Assembly (NCBI GenBank): GCA_030180135.1
Contig: CM058239.1
Location: forward strand, 115,787,318 to 115,851,317
Length of the DNA stretch: 64,000 bases
Origin: Orychophragmus violaceus
Taxonomy: Eukaryota; Streptophyta; Magnoliopsida; Brassicales; Brassicaceae
Direction: 5' to 3'
Below the pieces are notes generated by a model. The model was not told the origin of the DNA, ran no database searches, and saw only the letters and a list, made by a program, of their open reading frames with translations. Made by a program: the position numbers and the translations under genes. This document shows positions 33,822 through 46,000 of the stretch, one piece after another; the first letter of the stretch is position 1, and every line of letters begins with the position of its first letter.

Positions 33822-35780
33822 ATCTGGTAAGGATAATCCATCACGTCAGTCAGTATGGCCGAGATAGTCCTTCCCGTCAGTTATGCACTCGATGATAATC
33901 CATCCCGTCACGTCAATCCGTACGGACTGATACTGACTAACGGGATGGAAACGAACTGACGTGAAGGACTATCCCATTTTCGGGTCATTTTTTTTCCACC
34001 AATTTGTTCACCAGACCTCTTTGTTATCAATTTGAGAGGTTTGGGTCTTGAGAGTTTCAAAAAAACTCGAGTCAATTTATTCGGGTCAAGGAACCTTGGT
34101 TCTCGGTAGGCTATAACCTTCCCACGGTGTATAGACGGGTTTTTTGGGTCATTTGTTTTCCACCAATTTCTTCACCAGACCTCTTTTATATCCCATTTTA
34201 AGGGTTTTGGTCATGATAGTTTCAAAAAAACTCGAGTTAATTCTTCCTGGGCCAACTGACGGGAAGGACTATCTCGGCCATACTGACTGACGTGATGGAT
34301 TATCATGACCGGATGCAACCGCCGGGAAGGATCATAAGGCCAAAAAACCACCCTAAATGACGTAAGGTGTGGAATCCCTCGACCAAAAAAACAAAGGACT
34401 AGCATTCTCGCGGCCAGAATGACTGACGGGACGGAAACGAACTGACTGACGTGATGGATTATCCTGACCAGATGCACCGCCGGGAAGGATCCTAAGGCCA
34501 AAACCTCCTTACGTCAGTCAGTATGGCCGAGATAGTCATTCCCGTCAGTCCATTAGGAGGTTTTGGCCTTAGGATCCATCCCGTTAGTCAGTATGGCCGA
34601 GATAGTCCTTCCCGTCAGTCCATTAGGAGGTTTTCGCCTTAGGATCCTTCCCCCGGTGGATAGAATCAGTTTATCCTATCCCGTCATTGTTTTTTCCACC
34701 AATTTCTTCACCAGACCTCTTTGTTATCCATTTGAGAGGTTTGGGTCTTGATAGTTTCAAAAAAACTCGAGTCAATTTTTTCGGGTCAAGGAACCTTGGT
34801 TCTCGGTAGGCTATAACCTTCCCACGGTGTATAGACGGGTTTTTCAGGTCATTTGTTTTCCACCAATTTCTTCACCAGACCTCTTTGTTATCCATTTGAG
34901 AGGTTTGGGTCTTGATAGTTTCAAAAAAACTCGAGTCAATTTTTTCGGGTCAAGGGACCTTGGTTCTCGGTAGGCTATAACCTTCCCACAGTGTATAGAC
35001 GGGTTTTTCGGGTCATTTGTTTTCCACCAATTTCTTCACCAGACCTCTTTTATATCCCATTTTAAGGGTTTTGGTCATGATAGTTTCAAAAAAACTCGAT
35101 CCAATTCTTCCTAGGTCATGGAAACTTGCATTTTGGCCTTAGGATCTTTCTCGGCGGTGCATCTGGTCAGGATAATCCATCACGTCAGTTAGTATGGCCG
35201 AGATAGTCTTTCCCGTCAGTTCGTTTCCATCCCGTTAGTCAGTATGGCCGAGATAGTCCTTCACGTCAGTTCGTTTCCGTCCCGTCAGTCATTCTGGCCG
35301 CGAGAATGCTAGTCCTTTGTTGTTTTGGCCGAGGGATTCCACACCTTACGTCATTAGGGTGGTTTTTTGGCCTTAGGATCCTTCCCGGCGGTTCATCCGG
35401 TCATGATAATCCATCCCGACAATCAGTATGGCCGAGACCGTCCTTCCCGTCAGTCCATTAGGAGGTTTTGGCCTTAGGATCCTTCCCCCGGTGGATAGAA
35501 TCAGTTTATCCTATCCCGTCATTGTTTTTTCCACTAATTTCTTCACCAGACCTCTTTGTTATCCATTTGAGAGGTTTGGGTCTTGATAGTTTCAAAAAAA
35601 CTCGAGTCAATTTTTTCGGGTCAAGGAACCTTGGTTCTCGGTAGGCTATAACCTTCCCACGGTGTATAGACGGGTTTTTCGGGTCATTTGTTTTCCACCA
35701 ATTTCTTCACCAGACCTCTTTTATATCCCATTTTAACGGTTTTGGTCATGATAGTTTCAAAAAACCTCGATCCAATTCTT
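33822..35780 (+). repeat. 2.2-kb tandem duplication, copy 2
   Basis: The second copy. At about 35238 it has a full 50-bp unit absent from copy 1, where TCTGTATGGCCGCGAGAA shows a fused unit (33030). This is a visible loss of exactly one subrepeat by recombination. Confidence 0.85.
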
Positions 35781-37022
35781 CCTGGGTCATGGAAACTTGC
35801 ATTTTGGCCTTAGAATCCTTCTCGGCGGTGCATCTGGTCAGGATAATCCATCACGTCAGTCAGTATGGCCGAGATAGTCCTTCCCGTCAGTTTGTTTCCA
35901 TCACGTTAGTCAGTATGGCCGAGATAGTCCTTCCCGTCAGTTCGTTTCCATTTTAAGGGTTTTGGTCATGATAGTTTCAAAAAATATCGATCCAATTCTT
36001 CCTGGGTCATGGAAACTTGCATTTTGGCCTTAGAATTCTTCTCGGCGGTGCATCTGGTCAGGATAATCCATCCCGTCAATCAGTATGGCCGAGATAGTCA
36101 TTCCCGTCAGTTCATTTCCATCCCGTTAGTCAGTATGGCCGAGATAGTCCTTCCCGTCAGTTCATTTCCATCCCGTTAGTCAGTATGGCCGAGATAGTCC
36201 TTCACGTCAGTTCGTTTCCATCCCGTCAGTCATTCTGGCCGCGAGAATGCTAGTCCTTTGTTTTTTTGGTTCTAGGGATTCCACACCTTACGTCATTTAG
36301 GGTGGTTTTTTGGCCTTAGGATCCTTCCCGGCGGTTCATCCGGTCATGATAATCCATCCCGTCAGTCAGTATGGCCGAGATAGTCCTTCACGTCAGTTCA
36401 TTAGGAGGTTTTGGCCTTAGGATCCTTCCCCCGGTGGATAGAATCAGTTTATCCTATCCCGTCATTGTTTTTCCACCAATTTCTTCACCAGACCTCTTTG
36501 TTATCCATTTGAGAGGTTTGGGTCTAGATAGTTTCAAAAAAACTCGAGTCAATTTTTTCGGGTCAAGGAACCTTGGTTCTCGGTAGGCTATAACCTTCCC
36601 ACGGTGTATAGACGGGTTTTATATCCCATTTTAGGGGTTTTGGTCATGATAGTTTCAAAAAAACTCGATCTAATTCTTCCTGGGTCATGGAAACTTGCAT
36701 TTTGGCCTTAGAATCCTTCTCGGCGGTGCCTTCCCGTCAGTCCATTAGGAGATTTTGGCCTTAGGATCCTTCCCCCGGTGGATAGAATCAGTTTATCCTA
36801 TCCCGTCATTGTTTTTTCCACCAATTTCTTCACCAGACCTCTTTGTTATCCATTTGAGAGGTTTGGGTCTTGATAGTTTCAAAAAAACTCGAGTCAATTT
36901 TTTTCGGGTCAAGGAACCTTGGTTCTCGGTAGGCTATAACCTTCCCACGGTGTATAGACGGGTTTTTCGGGTCATTTGTTTTCCACCAATTTCTTCACCA
37001 GACCTCTTTTATATCCCATTTT
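35735..37022 (+). repeat. 1288-bp tandem duplication, copy 1
   Basis: Directly followed by 37023-38310. It shares private variants AACGGTTTTGG, AAAAACCTCGATCC, AAAATATCGATCC and GGTTCTAGGGATTCC, all 1288 bp apart. The copies are almost identical (one visible change, CGAGTC to CGAGTT near 38180), so this is one of the youngest duplications in the array. Confidence 0.93.
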
Positions 37023-38310
37023 AACGGTTTTGGTCATGATAGTTTCAAAAAACCTCGATCCAATTCTTCCTGGGTCATGGAAACTTGCATTTTGGCCTTA
37101 GAATCCTTCTCGGCGGTGCATCTGGTCAGGATAATCCATCACGTCAGTCAGTATGGCCGAGATAGTCCTTCCCGTCAGTTTGTTTCCATCACGTTAGTCA
37201 GTATGGCCGAGATAGTCCTTCCCGTCAGTTCGTTTCCATTTTAAGGGTTTTGGTCATGATAGTTTCAAAAAATATCGATCCAATTCTTCCTGGGTCATGG
37301 AAACTTGCATTTTGGCCTTAGAATTCTTCTCGGCGGTGCATCTGGTCAGGATAATCCATCCCGTCAATCAGTATGGCCGAGATAGTCATTCCCGTCAGTT
37401 CATTTCCATCCCGTTAGTCAGTATGGCCGAGATAGTCCTTCCCGTCAGTTCATTTCCATCCCGTTAGTCAGTATGGCCGAGATAGTCCTTCACGTCAGTT
37501 CGTTTCCATCCCGTCAGTCATTCTGGCCGCGAGAATGCTAGTCCTTTGTTTTTTTGGTTCTAGGGATTCCACACCTTACGTCATTTAGGGTGGTTTTTTG
37601 GCCTTAGGATCCTTCCCGGCGGTTCATCCGGTCATGATAATCCATCCCGTCAGTCAGTATGGCCGAGATAGTCCTTCACGTCAGTTCATTAGGAGGTTTT
37701 GGCCTTAGGATCCTTCCCCCGGTGGATAGAATCAGTTTATCCTATCCCGTCATTGTTTTTCCACCAATTTCTTCACCAGACCTCTTTGTTATCCATTTGA
37801 GAGGTTTGGGTCTAGATAGTTTCAAAAAAACTCGAGTCAATTTTTTCGGGTCAAGGAACCTTGGTTCTCGGTAGGCTATAACCTTCCCACGGTGTATAGA
37901 CGGGTTTTATATCCCATTTTAGGGGTTTTGGTCATGATAGTTTCAAAAAAACTCGATCTAATTCTTCCTGGGTCATGGAAACTTGCATTTTGGCCTTAGA
38001 ATCCTTCTCGGCGGTGCCTTCCCGTCAGTCCATTAGGAGATTTTGGCCTTAGGATCCTTCCCCCGGTGGATAGAATCAGTTTATCCTATCCCGTCATTGT
38101 TTTTTCCACCAATTTCTTCACCAGACCTCTTTGTTATCCATTTGAGAGGTTTGGGTCTTGATAGTTTCAAAAAAACTCGAGTTAATTTTTTTCGGGTCAA
38201 GGAACCTTGGTTCTCGGTAGGCTATAACCTTCCCACGGTGTATAGACGGGTTTTTCGGGTCATTTGTTTTCCACCAATTTCTTCACCAGACCTCTTTTAT
38301 ATCCCATTTT
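37023..38310 (+). repeat. 1288-bp tandem duplication, copy 2
   Basis: Second copy of the preceding 1288 bp. It ends where the sequence returns to the common AAGGGTTTTGG form at about 38311. Confidence 0.93.
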
Positions 38311-40838
38311 AAGGGTTTTGGTCATGATAGTTTCAAAAAAACTCGATCCAATTCTTCCTGGGTCATGGAAACTTGCATTTTGGCCTTAGAATCCTTCTCG
38401 GCGGTGCATCTGGTCATGATAATTCCATCCCGTCAGTCATTTTGGCCGCGAGAAACCCGTCTATACACCGTGGGACTTGCATTTTGGCCATAGAATCCTT
38501 CTCGGCGGTGCATCTGGTCCATTTTAAGGGTTTTGGTCATGATAGTTTCAAAAAAACTCGATCCAATTCTTCCTGGGTCATGGAAACTTGCATTTTGGCC
38601 TTAGAATCCTTCTCGGCGGTGCATCTGGTCAGGATAATCCATCACGTCAGTCAGTATGGCCGAGATAGTCCTTCCCGTCAGTTTGTTTCCATCCCGTTAG
38701 TCAGTATGGCCGAGATAGTCCTTCACGTCAGTTCGTTTCCGTCCCGTCAGTCATTCTGGCCGCGAGAATGCTAGTCCTTTGTTGTTTTGGCCGAGGGATT
38801 CCACACCTTACGTCATTTAGGGTGGTTTTTTGGCCTTAGGATCCTTCCCGGCGGTTCATCCGGTCATGATAATCCATCCCGTCAGTCAGTATGGCCAAGA
38901 TAGTCCTTCCCGTCAGTCCATTAGGAGGTTTTGGCCTTAGGATCCTTCCCGGCGGTTCATCCGGTCATGATAATCCATCCCGTCCGTCTGACGGAAAGGA
39001 CTATCTCGGCCATACTGACTGACGGGATGGATTATCATGACCGGATGAACCGCCGGGAAGGATCGTAAGGCCAAAACCTCCTAATGGACTGACGGGAAGG
39101 AATATCTCGGCCATACTGATTGACGGGATGGATTATCATGACCGGATGAACCGCCGGGAAGGATCCTAAGGCCAAAAAACCACCCTAAATGACGTAAGGT
39201 GTGGAATCCCTCGGCCAAAACAACAAAGGACTATCTCGGCCATACTGATTGACGGGATGGAAACGAACTGACGGAAAGGACTATCTCGGCCATACTGACT
39301 GACGGGATGGATTATCATGACCGGATGAACCGCCGGGAAGGATATAGCCTACCGAGAACCAAGGTTCCTTGACCCGAAAAAATTGACTCGAGTTTTTTTG
39401 AAACTATCAAGACCCAAACCTCTCAAATAGATAACAAAGAGGTCAGGTGAAGAAATTGGTGGAAAAAACAATGACGGGATAGGATAAACTGATTCTATCC
39501 ACCGGGGGAAGGATCCTAAGGCCAAAACCTCCTAATGGACTGACGGGAAGGACTATCTCGGCCATACTGACTGACGTGATGGATTATCCTAACCAGATGC
39601 ACCGCCGAGAAGGATTCTAAGGCCAAAATGCAAGTTTCCATGACCCAGGAAGAATTGGATCGAGTTTTTTTGAAACTATCATGACCTAAAATGGGATATA
39701 AAAGAGGTCTGGTGAAGAAATTGGTGGAAAACAAATGACCCGAAAAACCCGTCTATACACCGTGGGAAGGTTATAGCCTACCGAGAACAAAGGTTCCTTG
39801 ACCCGAAAAAATTGACTCGAGTTTTTTTGAAACTATCAAGACCCAAACCTCTCAAATGGATAACAAAGAGGTCTGGTGAAGAAATTGGTGGAAAAAAACA
39901 ATGACGGGATAGGATAAACTGATTCTATCCACCGGGGGAAGGATCCTAAGGCCAAAACCTCCTAATGGACTGACGGGAAGGACTATCTCGGCCATACTGA
40001 CTAACGGGATGGAAACAAACTGACGTGAAGGACAATCTCGGCCATACTGACTAACGGGATGGAAACGAACTGACGGGAAGGACTATCTCGGCCATACTGA
40101 CTGACGTGATGGATTATCCTGACCGGATGAACCGCCGGGAAGGATCCTAAGGCCAAAAACCACCCTAAATGACGTAAGGTGTGGAATCCCTCGGCCAAAA
40201 CAACAAAGGACTAGCATTCTCGCGGCCAGAATGACTGATGGGACGGAAACGAACTGACGGGAAGGACTATCTCGGCCATACTGACTAACGGGATTGAAAC
40301 GAACTATCTTGGCCATACTGACTAACGGGATGGAAACGAACTGATGGGAAGGACTATCTCGGCCATACTGAATGACGTGATGGATTATCCTGACCAGATG
40401 CACCGCCGAGAAGGATTCTAAGGCCAAAACCTCCTAATGGACTGACGGGAAGGAATATCTCGGCCATACTGACTAACGGGATGGATTATCCTGACCAGAT
40501 GCACCGCCGAGAAGGATTCTAAGGCCAAAATGCAAGTTTCCATGACCCAGGAAGAATTGGATCGAGTTTTTTTTTGAAACTATCATGACCAAAACCCTTA
40601 AAATGGGATATAAAAGAGGTCTGGTGAAGAAATTGGTGGAAAACAAATGACCCGAAAAACCCATCTATACACCGTGGGAAGGTTATAGCCTACCGAGAAC
40701 CAAGGTTCCTTGACCCGAAAAAATTGACTCGAGTTTTTTTGAAACTATCAAGACCCAAACCTCTCAAATGGATAAAAAGAGGTCTGGTGAAGAAATTGGT
40801 GGAAAAAACAATGACGGGATAGGATAAACTGATTATAT

Positions 40839-41515
40839 TGTTGGAATTATGTCCAGTAATCTCTGTACTGTCTCTAGAAAGTAAGAGTATGTCAATGATC
40901 GGACATAAGTCATATAATACTGGGGGTCATGATGGCTTGCTAGAGTCCGCTCATGATCTATAAGTCTTGGACTTATTGCCTTTATTATATGATCCCATAT
41001 GGGTCACACGCCTAAGCTAACAGGAAAACGTGTAGGAATGGTTTAGCAGAAGTACGGTAAAAGTGCTAGGCATTTACTGTACTTAGAGAGAATAAAACGG
41101 TTTAGCCACTGTGTGTCGATCGATGCACAAGGCGTGTCGATCGACACAGTGCGCGAACGCCTCGGAGTTAATTGGCATTTGGGCCAAATGGCCCAAAACG
41201 AACTGAACAAGTTTTATATAAACTTAAGACGAGTTCAGGTCGAAAATAAGCCCTAGCCGCGAGCCTCCTCTCTCTCTCTGCGCCGATTTCCTCCTGGTCT
41301 AGCAGCCTCTTCCTGCTCGGTGTGCGTGTGTGAACCTCTGGAGGAGTTATCTCTCGGTGGCTCTCTGATCTCTTACCATACCATCTCATTCCGCTGCATA
41401 AACAGGTATAAGGTGAGATCTATCATTGTTTCTATTCAAGAGAACCTAGATCCGCATGTTTAGGAACTGTTGAATCTGAGAATTGAATCTGGATTAACCC
41501 CTAAACATTCCTACA
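40839..41515 (+). repeat. Element 3 5' LTR
   Basis: 677 bp, TGTTGGAATTATG to ATTCCTACA. TATATAAA at 41215-41222 is the likely TATA box, and the donor-like AAGGTGAGATC is at 41410-41420. In place of the hairpin of elements 1 and 2 it has an imperfect inverted repeat at 41107-41151. Confidence 0.95.
41107..41151. promoter_or_regulatory. Imperfect palindrome in U3 of element 3
   Basis: CACTGTGTGTCGATCGA and TGTCGATCGACACAGTG face each other across about 11 bp. It occupies the same U3 position as the 13-bp hairpin of elements 1 and 2 but is unrelated in sequence. Repeated in the other three LTRs of elements 3 and 4. Confidence 0.55.
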
Positions 41516-41516
41516 G

Positions 41517-41528
41517 TGGTATCAGAGC
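41517..41528 (+). other. Primer-binding site of element 3
   Basis: TGGTATCAGAGC, one base after the 5' LTR. Confidence 0.95.
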
Positions 41529-41689
41529 TATTGGTTCTGGTTTTTCTTGTTTAGATTCAAGTTTAGGATTGTTTTCTTGTTTAAAAGTGTTTTGAATCAA
41601 CTACTGATAAGAGAAATCACTTAAGCAACAAGAAATTGAAACCTAAACACACTTGAAATCGCAAAAACCAAACTATATTGATTTGGAAT

Positions 41690-41880
41690 GCGATTTTTCA
41701 AAAGTCAGTATCGGCTGCGATCGCATGGATCGATCGATACGATCGCATGGATCGGTCGATACAGTCTATCGGCTAACCCTGTTAACGCGTGAAAGCATCG
41801 ATCGATTCAGGATCGATGCACGATCGATGCTGAGAGCATCGACCGATGCGGTTGGTGCATCGATCGACACGGTTAGGGTT
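41690..41880. repeat. CGATCG-rich leader tract of element 3
   Basis: Dense in GATCGATC, CATCGATC and GTCGATAC palindromes; shorter than the tracts in elements 1 and 2. A 76-residue frame across it is a composition artefact. Confidence 0.7.
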
Positions 41881-42297
41881 TAGGCTCGGTTTAATTTGAT
41901 TAAAACTTTAAAACGTCACGGTTTAATAAACAGATTTAATAATTTTATTAAATTCTGGTTAAACCGCGATAAGAAATCCAAAGTCGAAATATTGGATTTT
42001 GTGCCTAAACCAGGATTTTCTAATTTGATTTGGTTGGACCAAATAAATTGAGAAAATCCGGTTTAGTAAATAACCGGTTGACAATTGTGGTCGTCGTAGT
42101 AATTAATTTTGGTTAGACCAATTTTAATGAACCAGACCGGTTATGTCATTTAATTGGACAATTGGGTCATGTCTTGGACATGGACCAGTTCTTGGGCCTC
42201 GGTCCAAGAAGTTAAAACAATTGGGCCAATTATTTGAGTCTTTCTTCAGATTTAATTTAAAGTTTATTTTATAATGAATATAAATCGATTTTAAATT

Positions 42298-42490
42298 AAA
42301 GTTTCCGAAATTTTGAAATTAGAAAGTTTCTAAAATAGAAGTTTCTAGATTTGCATGATTCGGATTTTAAGAAATTTCTAAAGTTAGAAAGTTTCCGGTT
42401 TTAGAAAGTTTCCAATTTTAGAAAGTTTCCAAAAATAGTAGGTTTCCTAAAATGGAAATTTTCCCAAAATAGTAATATTCTAAATTGGGA
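42298..42490 (+). repeat. GAAAGTTTCC cluster of element 3
   Basis: Same repeated words as 10650-10850. The terminal hairpin is damaged here (CTAAATTGGG in place of CTATTTTGGG). Confidence 0.6.
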
Positions 42491-43015
42491 ATGAAATTTT
42501 AAAATAAACCTACGAACCTCAAATAATATCAAGCGTTGGATGTCTTGTCCAGGCTATGTCAGCTGTCGAAGCCCATTCAATTGTATTCACGGCCTTACAG
42601 TGTGAGGGTGTCTGTTTTTGCGTGGGTAAGACGGTTTGTGATTCATAAATGTCATTGGGAGTCCCAGACATTAATGATTACATGACTCTATAGTCTGGTT
42701 TTCTTGACTAGGCCATCGGGAGTCCCGGGCCTTGAGACATCAGAGTGGATTGGGCCTCGGGCCCAGATTCACAACCAAGAGTTATATCACGGATATAATT
42801 AGCCGATATTTGGCTTACCGATATAAGCTAAGGTTGGGTGACGGCCAGTGGCCCACTTTAATCTTAGTTATATGTGGATCTTGGAATCATTATATTCTAT
42901 TGAGGGTAACTTATGTTATTGAATATAATGTGTGATTAATCATATTAAATTTAATACGAGATTAATCATATTGAACATATTAACTAATAACCTTTTTATC
43001 TTATATATTTCAGCT

Positions 43016-46000
43016 ATGACTACTACAAGCACACAAAACACATTCTCGATCCGGTCTGTTCTCGAGAAGGAGAAGCTGACTGGAACGAACTTCCTGACGT
43101 GGTCAAGGAACTTGAGGCTCGTCCTCAAGCAGGAGAAGAAGGATTATGTCCTTCGTGATCCCCTCCCCGAGAGGCCTCCTGCCAATGCCGCCAGGACTCT
43201 GCATAATGCTTGGGAAAAGCATTCGTCAGATGAAAATGATGTCTACTGTTTGATGTTGGCGACAATGACTGCTGAGCTGCAAATGCAGTTCGAGAGTGTG
43301 TTGTCACCAATAGAGATAATGGTAAGCCTGAAATCGCTTTTTCAGGAGCAAGCAAGAACTGAGAGGTTTCAGACTGTGAAGAACCTCTTAGACTGTAAGT
43401 TGGCTGCAAATGCGGCAGTGAGTCCTCATGTCTTGAAGATGATGGGTTATCTCGATCATCTTCAGAAACTCGACTGCCCTATCAGCCAGGAACTTGCTTG
43501 CGACATCATTCTGCAGTCATTACCTGCAAGCTATGATCAGTTCATTCTGAACTTTAACATGCATGGCTTGAGTAAGACATTGCCTGAGCTTCACGGAATG
43601 CTCAAGACTGCAGAGCCCAACTTGAGGAAAATCGCCAAGGACCCCAATGTACTTATGGTACAAAAGGGCAAGGGTTTTAAGAAATCCTCTGCTAAGGATA
43701 AGGGAAAGGCTAAGGCTGTCCAAGTCACGGACAAGGACACGCCAAAGCCTAAGCCCAAGTCAAAGGCTGGGCCTACTGACATTTGCAGGTTCTGCAAAGA
43801 ACTAGGGCATTGGAGGAGAGATTGTAAGAAATTCCAAGAAGGTCTAAAGGAATTGAAGAAGAAGACTCTCGAGACTTCTTCATCAGGTATTTTTGTTATA
43901 GAAGTTAATACAACTACTTCTGATAATACCTCATGGGTTATGGATACTGGTTGTGGGGCTCATATTTGTACTAATATGCAGGCACTCAGCAACAGTAGGA
44001 AGCTAAAGCAAGGACAAGTGGAGCTACGAGTTGGGAATGGAGCGAAAGTTCCAGCACTAGCTGTAGGCACATACTTGTTGTCTTTATCTTCTGGATTGGT
44101 TTTAGAACTCAATAATTGTTATTTTGTACCTGCTATAAGCAGAAATATTATTTCAATTTCTTTGTTGGATTTGGAAGGTTATGATTTTTCAGTTAAGAAT
44201 AAATTATGTTCCTTCAATCGCAACAATTTGTTCTATGGTTGTGCCCCTCTTACGAATGGGCTTTACATACTTGATCAATCCGCGCCAATTTATAACATTA
44301 ATACCAAACGGTTCAAACCTAATGAGGAGAACCAAACGTTTCTATGGCATTGTCGTTTAGGGCACATCAGCGAGAAACGCATCAAGAGGCTCCATACGAA
44401 TGGACTTCTTGGCTCATTTGACTTTGAGTCATGTGAGAAATGCGAATCATGCATGATGGGCAAAATGACACGGGCCCCCTTTAATAAACCTAACGAGAGG
44501 GCCAGTGACTTATTGGGCCTGATACACACTGACGTGTGTGGCCCAATGTCCACAAATGCAAGAGGAAACTATCAGTACTTCATTACCTTCACTGATGATT
44601 TCAGTAGGTATGGATATGTTTATTTAATGAAACATAACTCTGAATCGTTCGAGAGATTCAAAGAATTCCAAAATGAAGTACAGAACCAACTTGGCAAAAG
44701 CATTAAGGCTCTTCGGTCCGACCGAGGAGGAGAATACTTAAGTCAAGAATTCAGTGATCATCTGAGAGAGTGTGGGATCGTATCCCAACTCACTCCTCCT
44801 GGAACACCGCAATGGAATGGTGTGTCTGAGAGGAGGAATCGGACCTTATTGGATATGGTTCGGTCTATGATGAGTCACACAGACCTTCCAATATCCCTTT
44901 GGGGATATGCTCTGCTAACAGCAGTGTTCACTCTAAATAGAGCGCCATCAAAAGCAGTAGCAAAGACACCATATGAATTATGGACTGGAGTGGCTCCAGT
45001 GCTGTCTTATCTTAGAATTTGGGGTTGTGAAGCCTATGTCAAGAGATTGATCTCAGACAAGCTTACACCAAAGTCTGACAAATGCTACTTCATTGGTTAT
45101 CCTCGGGAAACCAAGGCTTATTACTTCTATCTACGTTCCGAGAACAAGATTTTTGTTGCCCGGGATTGTAACTTTCTTGAGAGGGAGTTTCTCTCCAAGA
45201 AAGACAGTGGGAGTAAGGTACTGCTTGAAGAAATTCAAGATGAACAGGATACTGCTCAACCTGAAGAGGAAGAGCGGAAGGAGGACCTACAAGAAATTGT
45301 AGTGCCTGAACCTGTAGTACCTGAAGTTCGAAGATCCGGGAGGATCCGTCACGAGCCCGAGAGATATCAAGGATTCCTCGTGACTAACTGTCATGATCTT
45401 TTGATCATTGATGGTGATGAACCATCGAACTTCAATCAAGCCATGATGGGCCCAGATTCCTCTAAGTGGCGCAAGGCCACTGATTCCGAAATGGACTCCA
45501 TGTCGGTCAACCAAGTCTTTTCGTTGGTTGATTTACCTGCTGGTGTAAAAGCCATCGAGTGCAAATGGATCTTCAAGAAGAAGATTGACGTGGATGGAAA
45601 TGTCCAGATTTATAAAGCCAGGTTGGTGGCAAAAGGCTTCAGACAAGTTCACGGTGTGGATTACGATGAAACCTATTCCCCAGTGGCAATGATGAAATCT
45701 ATTCGGATTCTACTAGCAACTGCAGCTTTTCATGATTATGAAATTTGGCAGATGGACGTGAAAACCGCCTTCCTGAATGGAATTCTGGAAGAGGATGTGT
45801 ATATGACGCAACCTGACGGTTACATAGATCCAAAGAATGCTGGGAAAGTATGCAAGCTTCATAAATCCATTTATGGATTGAAGCAAGCATCGAGGAGCTG
45901 GAATCTTCGTTTTGATGAAGCGATCAAGCAATTTGACTTCATCAGAAACGAAGAAGAACAATGCGTGTATAAGAAAACTAGTGGGAGCAAGATAGTATTT

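Larger units (their letters stand above)
27990..40838. repeat. Complex tandem repeat array, segment 3
   Basis: No gene. Orientation: R to about 28585, F to about 29400, R to about 30150, F to about 30655, R to about 30830, F to about 32030 with a tiny flip near 31690-31750, R to about 32300, F to about 34240 with a flip near 33920, R to about 34510, F to about 38970, then R up to element 3. The 50-bp subrepeats occur in short runs (for example 28590-28980 and 36080-36230). Two further tandem duplications are listed separately. The last five bases (TATAT, 40834-40838) are the TSD of element 3. Confidence 0.92.
41413..43013 (+). other. Predicted leader intron of element 3
   Basis: Donor AAG/GTGAGA at 41413 (alternative CAG/GTATAA at 41406), acceptor TATATATTTCAG ending at 43013, branch-like TTAACTAAT upstream. 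Removal would join the LTR leader to within three bases of the gag ATG and delete the primer-binding site. Confidence 0.45.

Noticed and set aside
42932..43015. 28-residue N-terminal extension of Gag-Pol in element 3
   Set aside because: The extension starts with GTG and crosses the predicted acceptor; the ATG at 43016 aligns with the start in all copies.
45093..45302. Short ORFs in other frames of the Gag-Pol genes (for example 43125-43409 minus, 44290-44553 minus, 54176-54385 plus)
   Set aside because: They overlap conserved catalytic coding sequence and have no recognisable domains.
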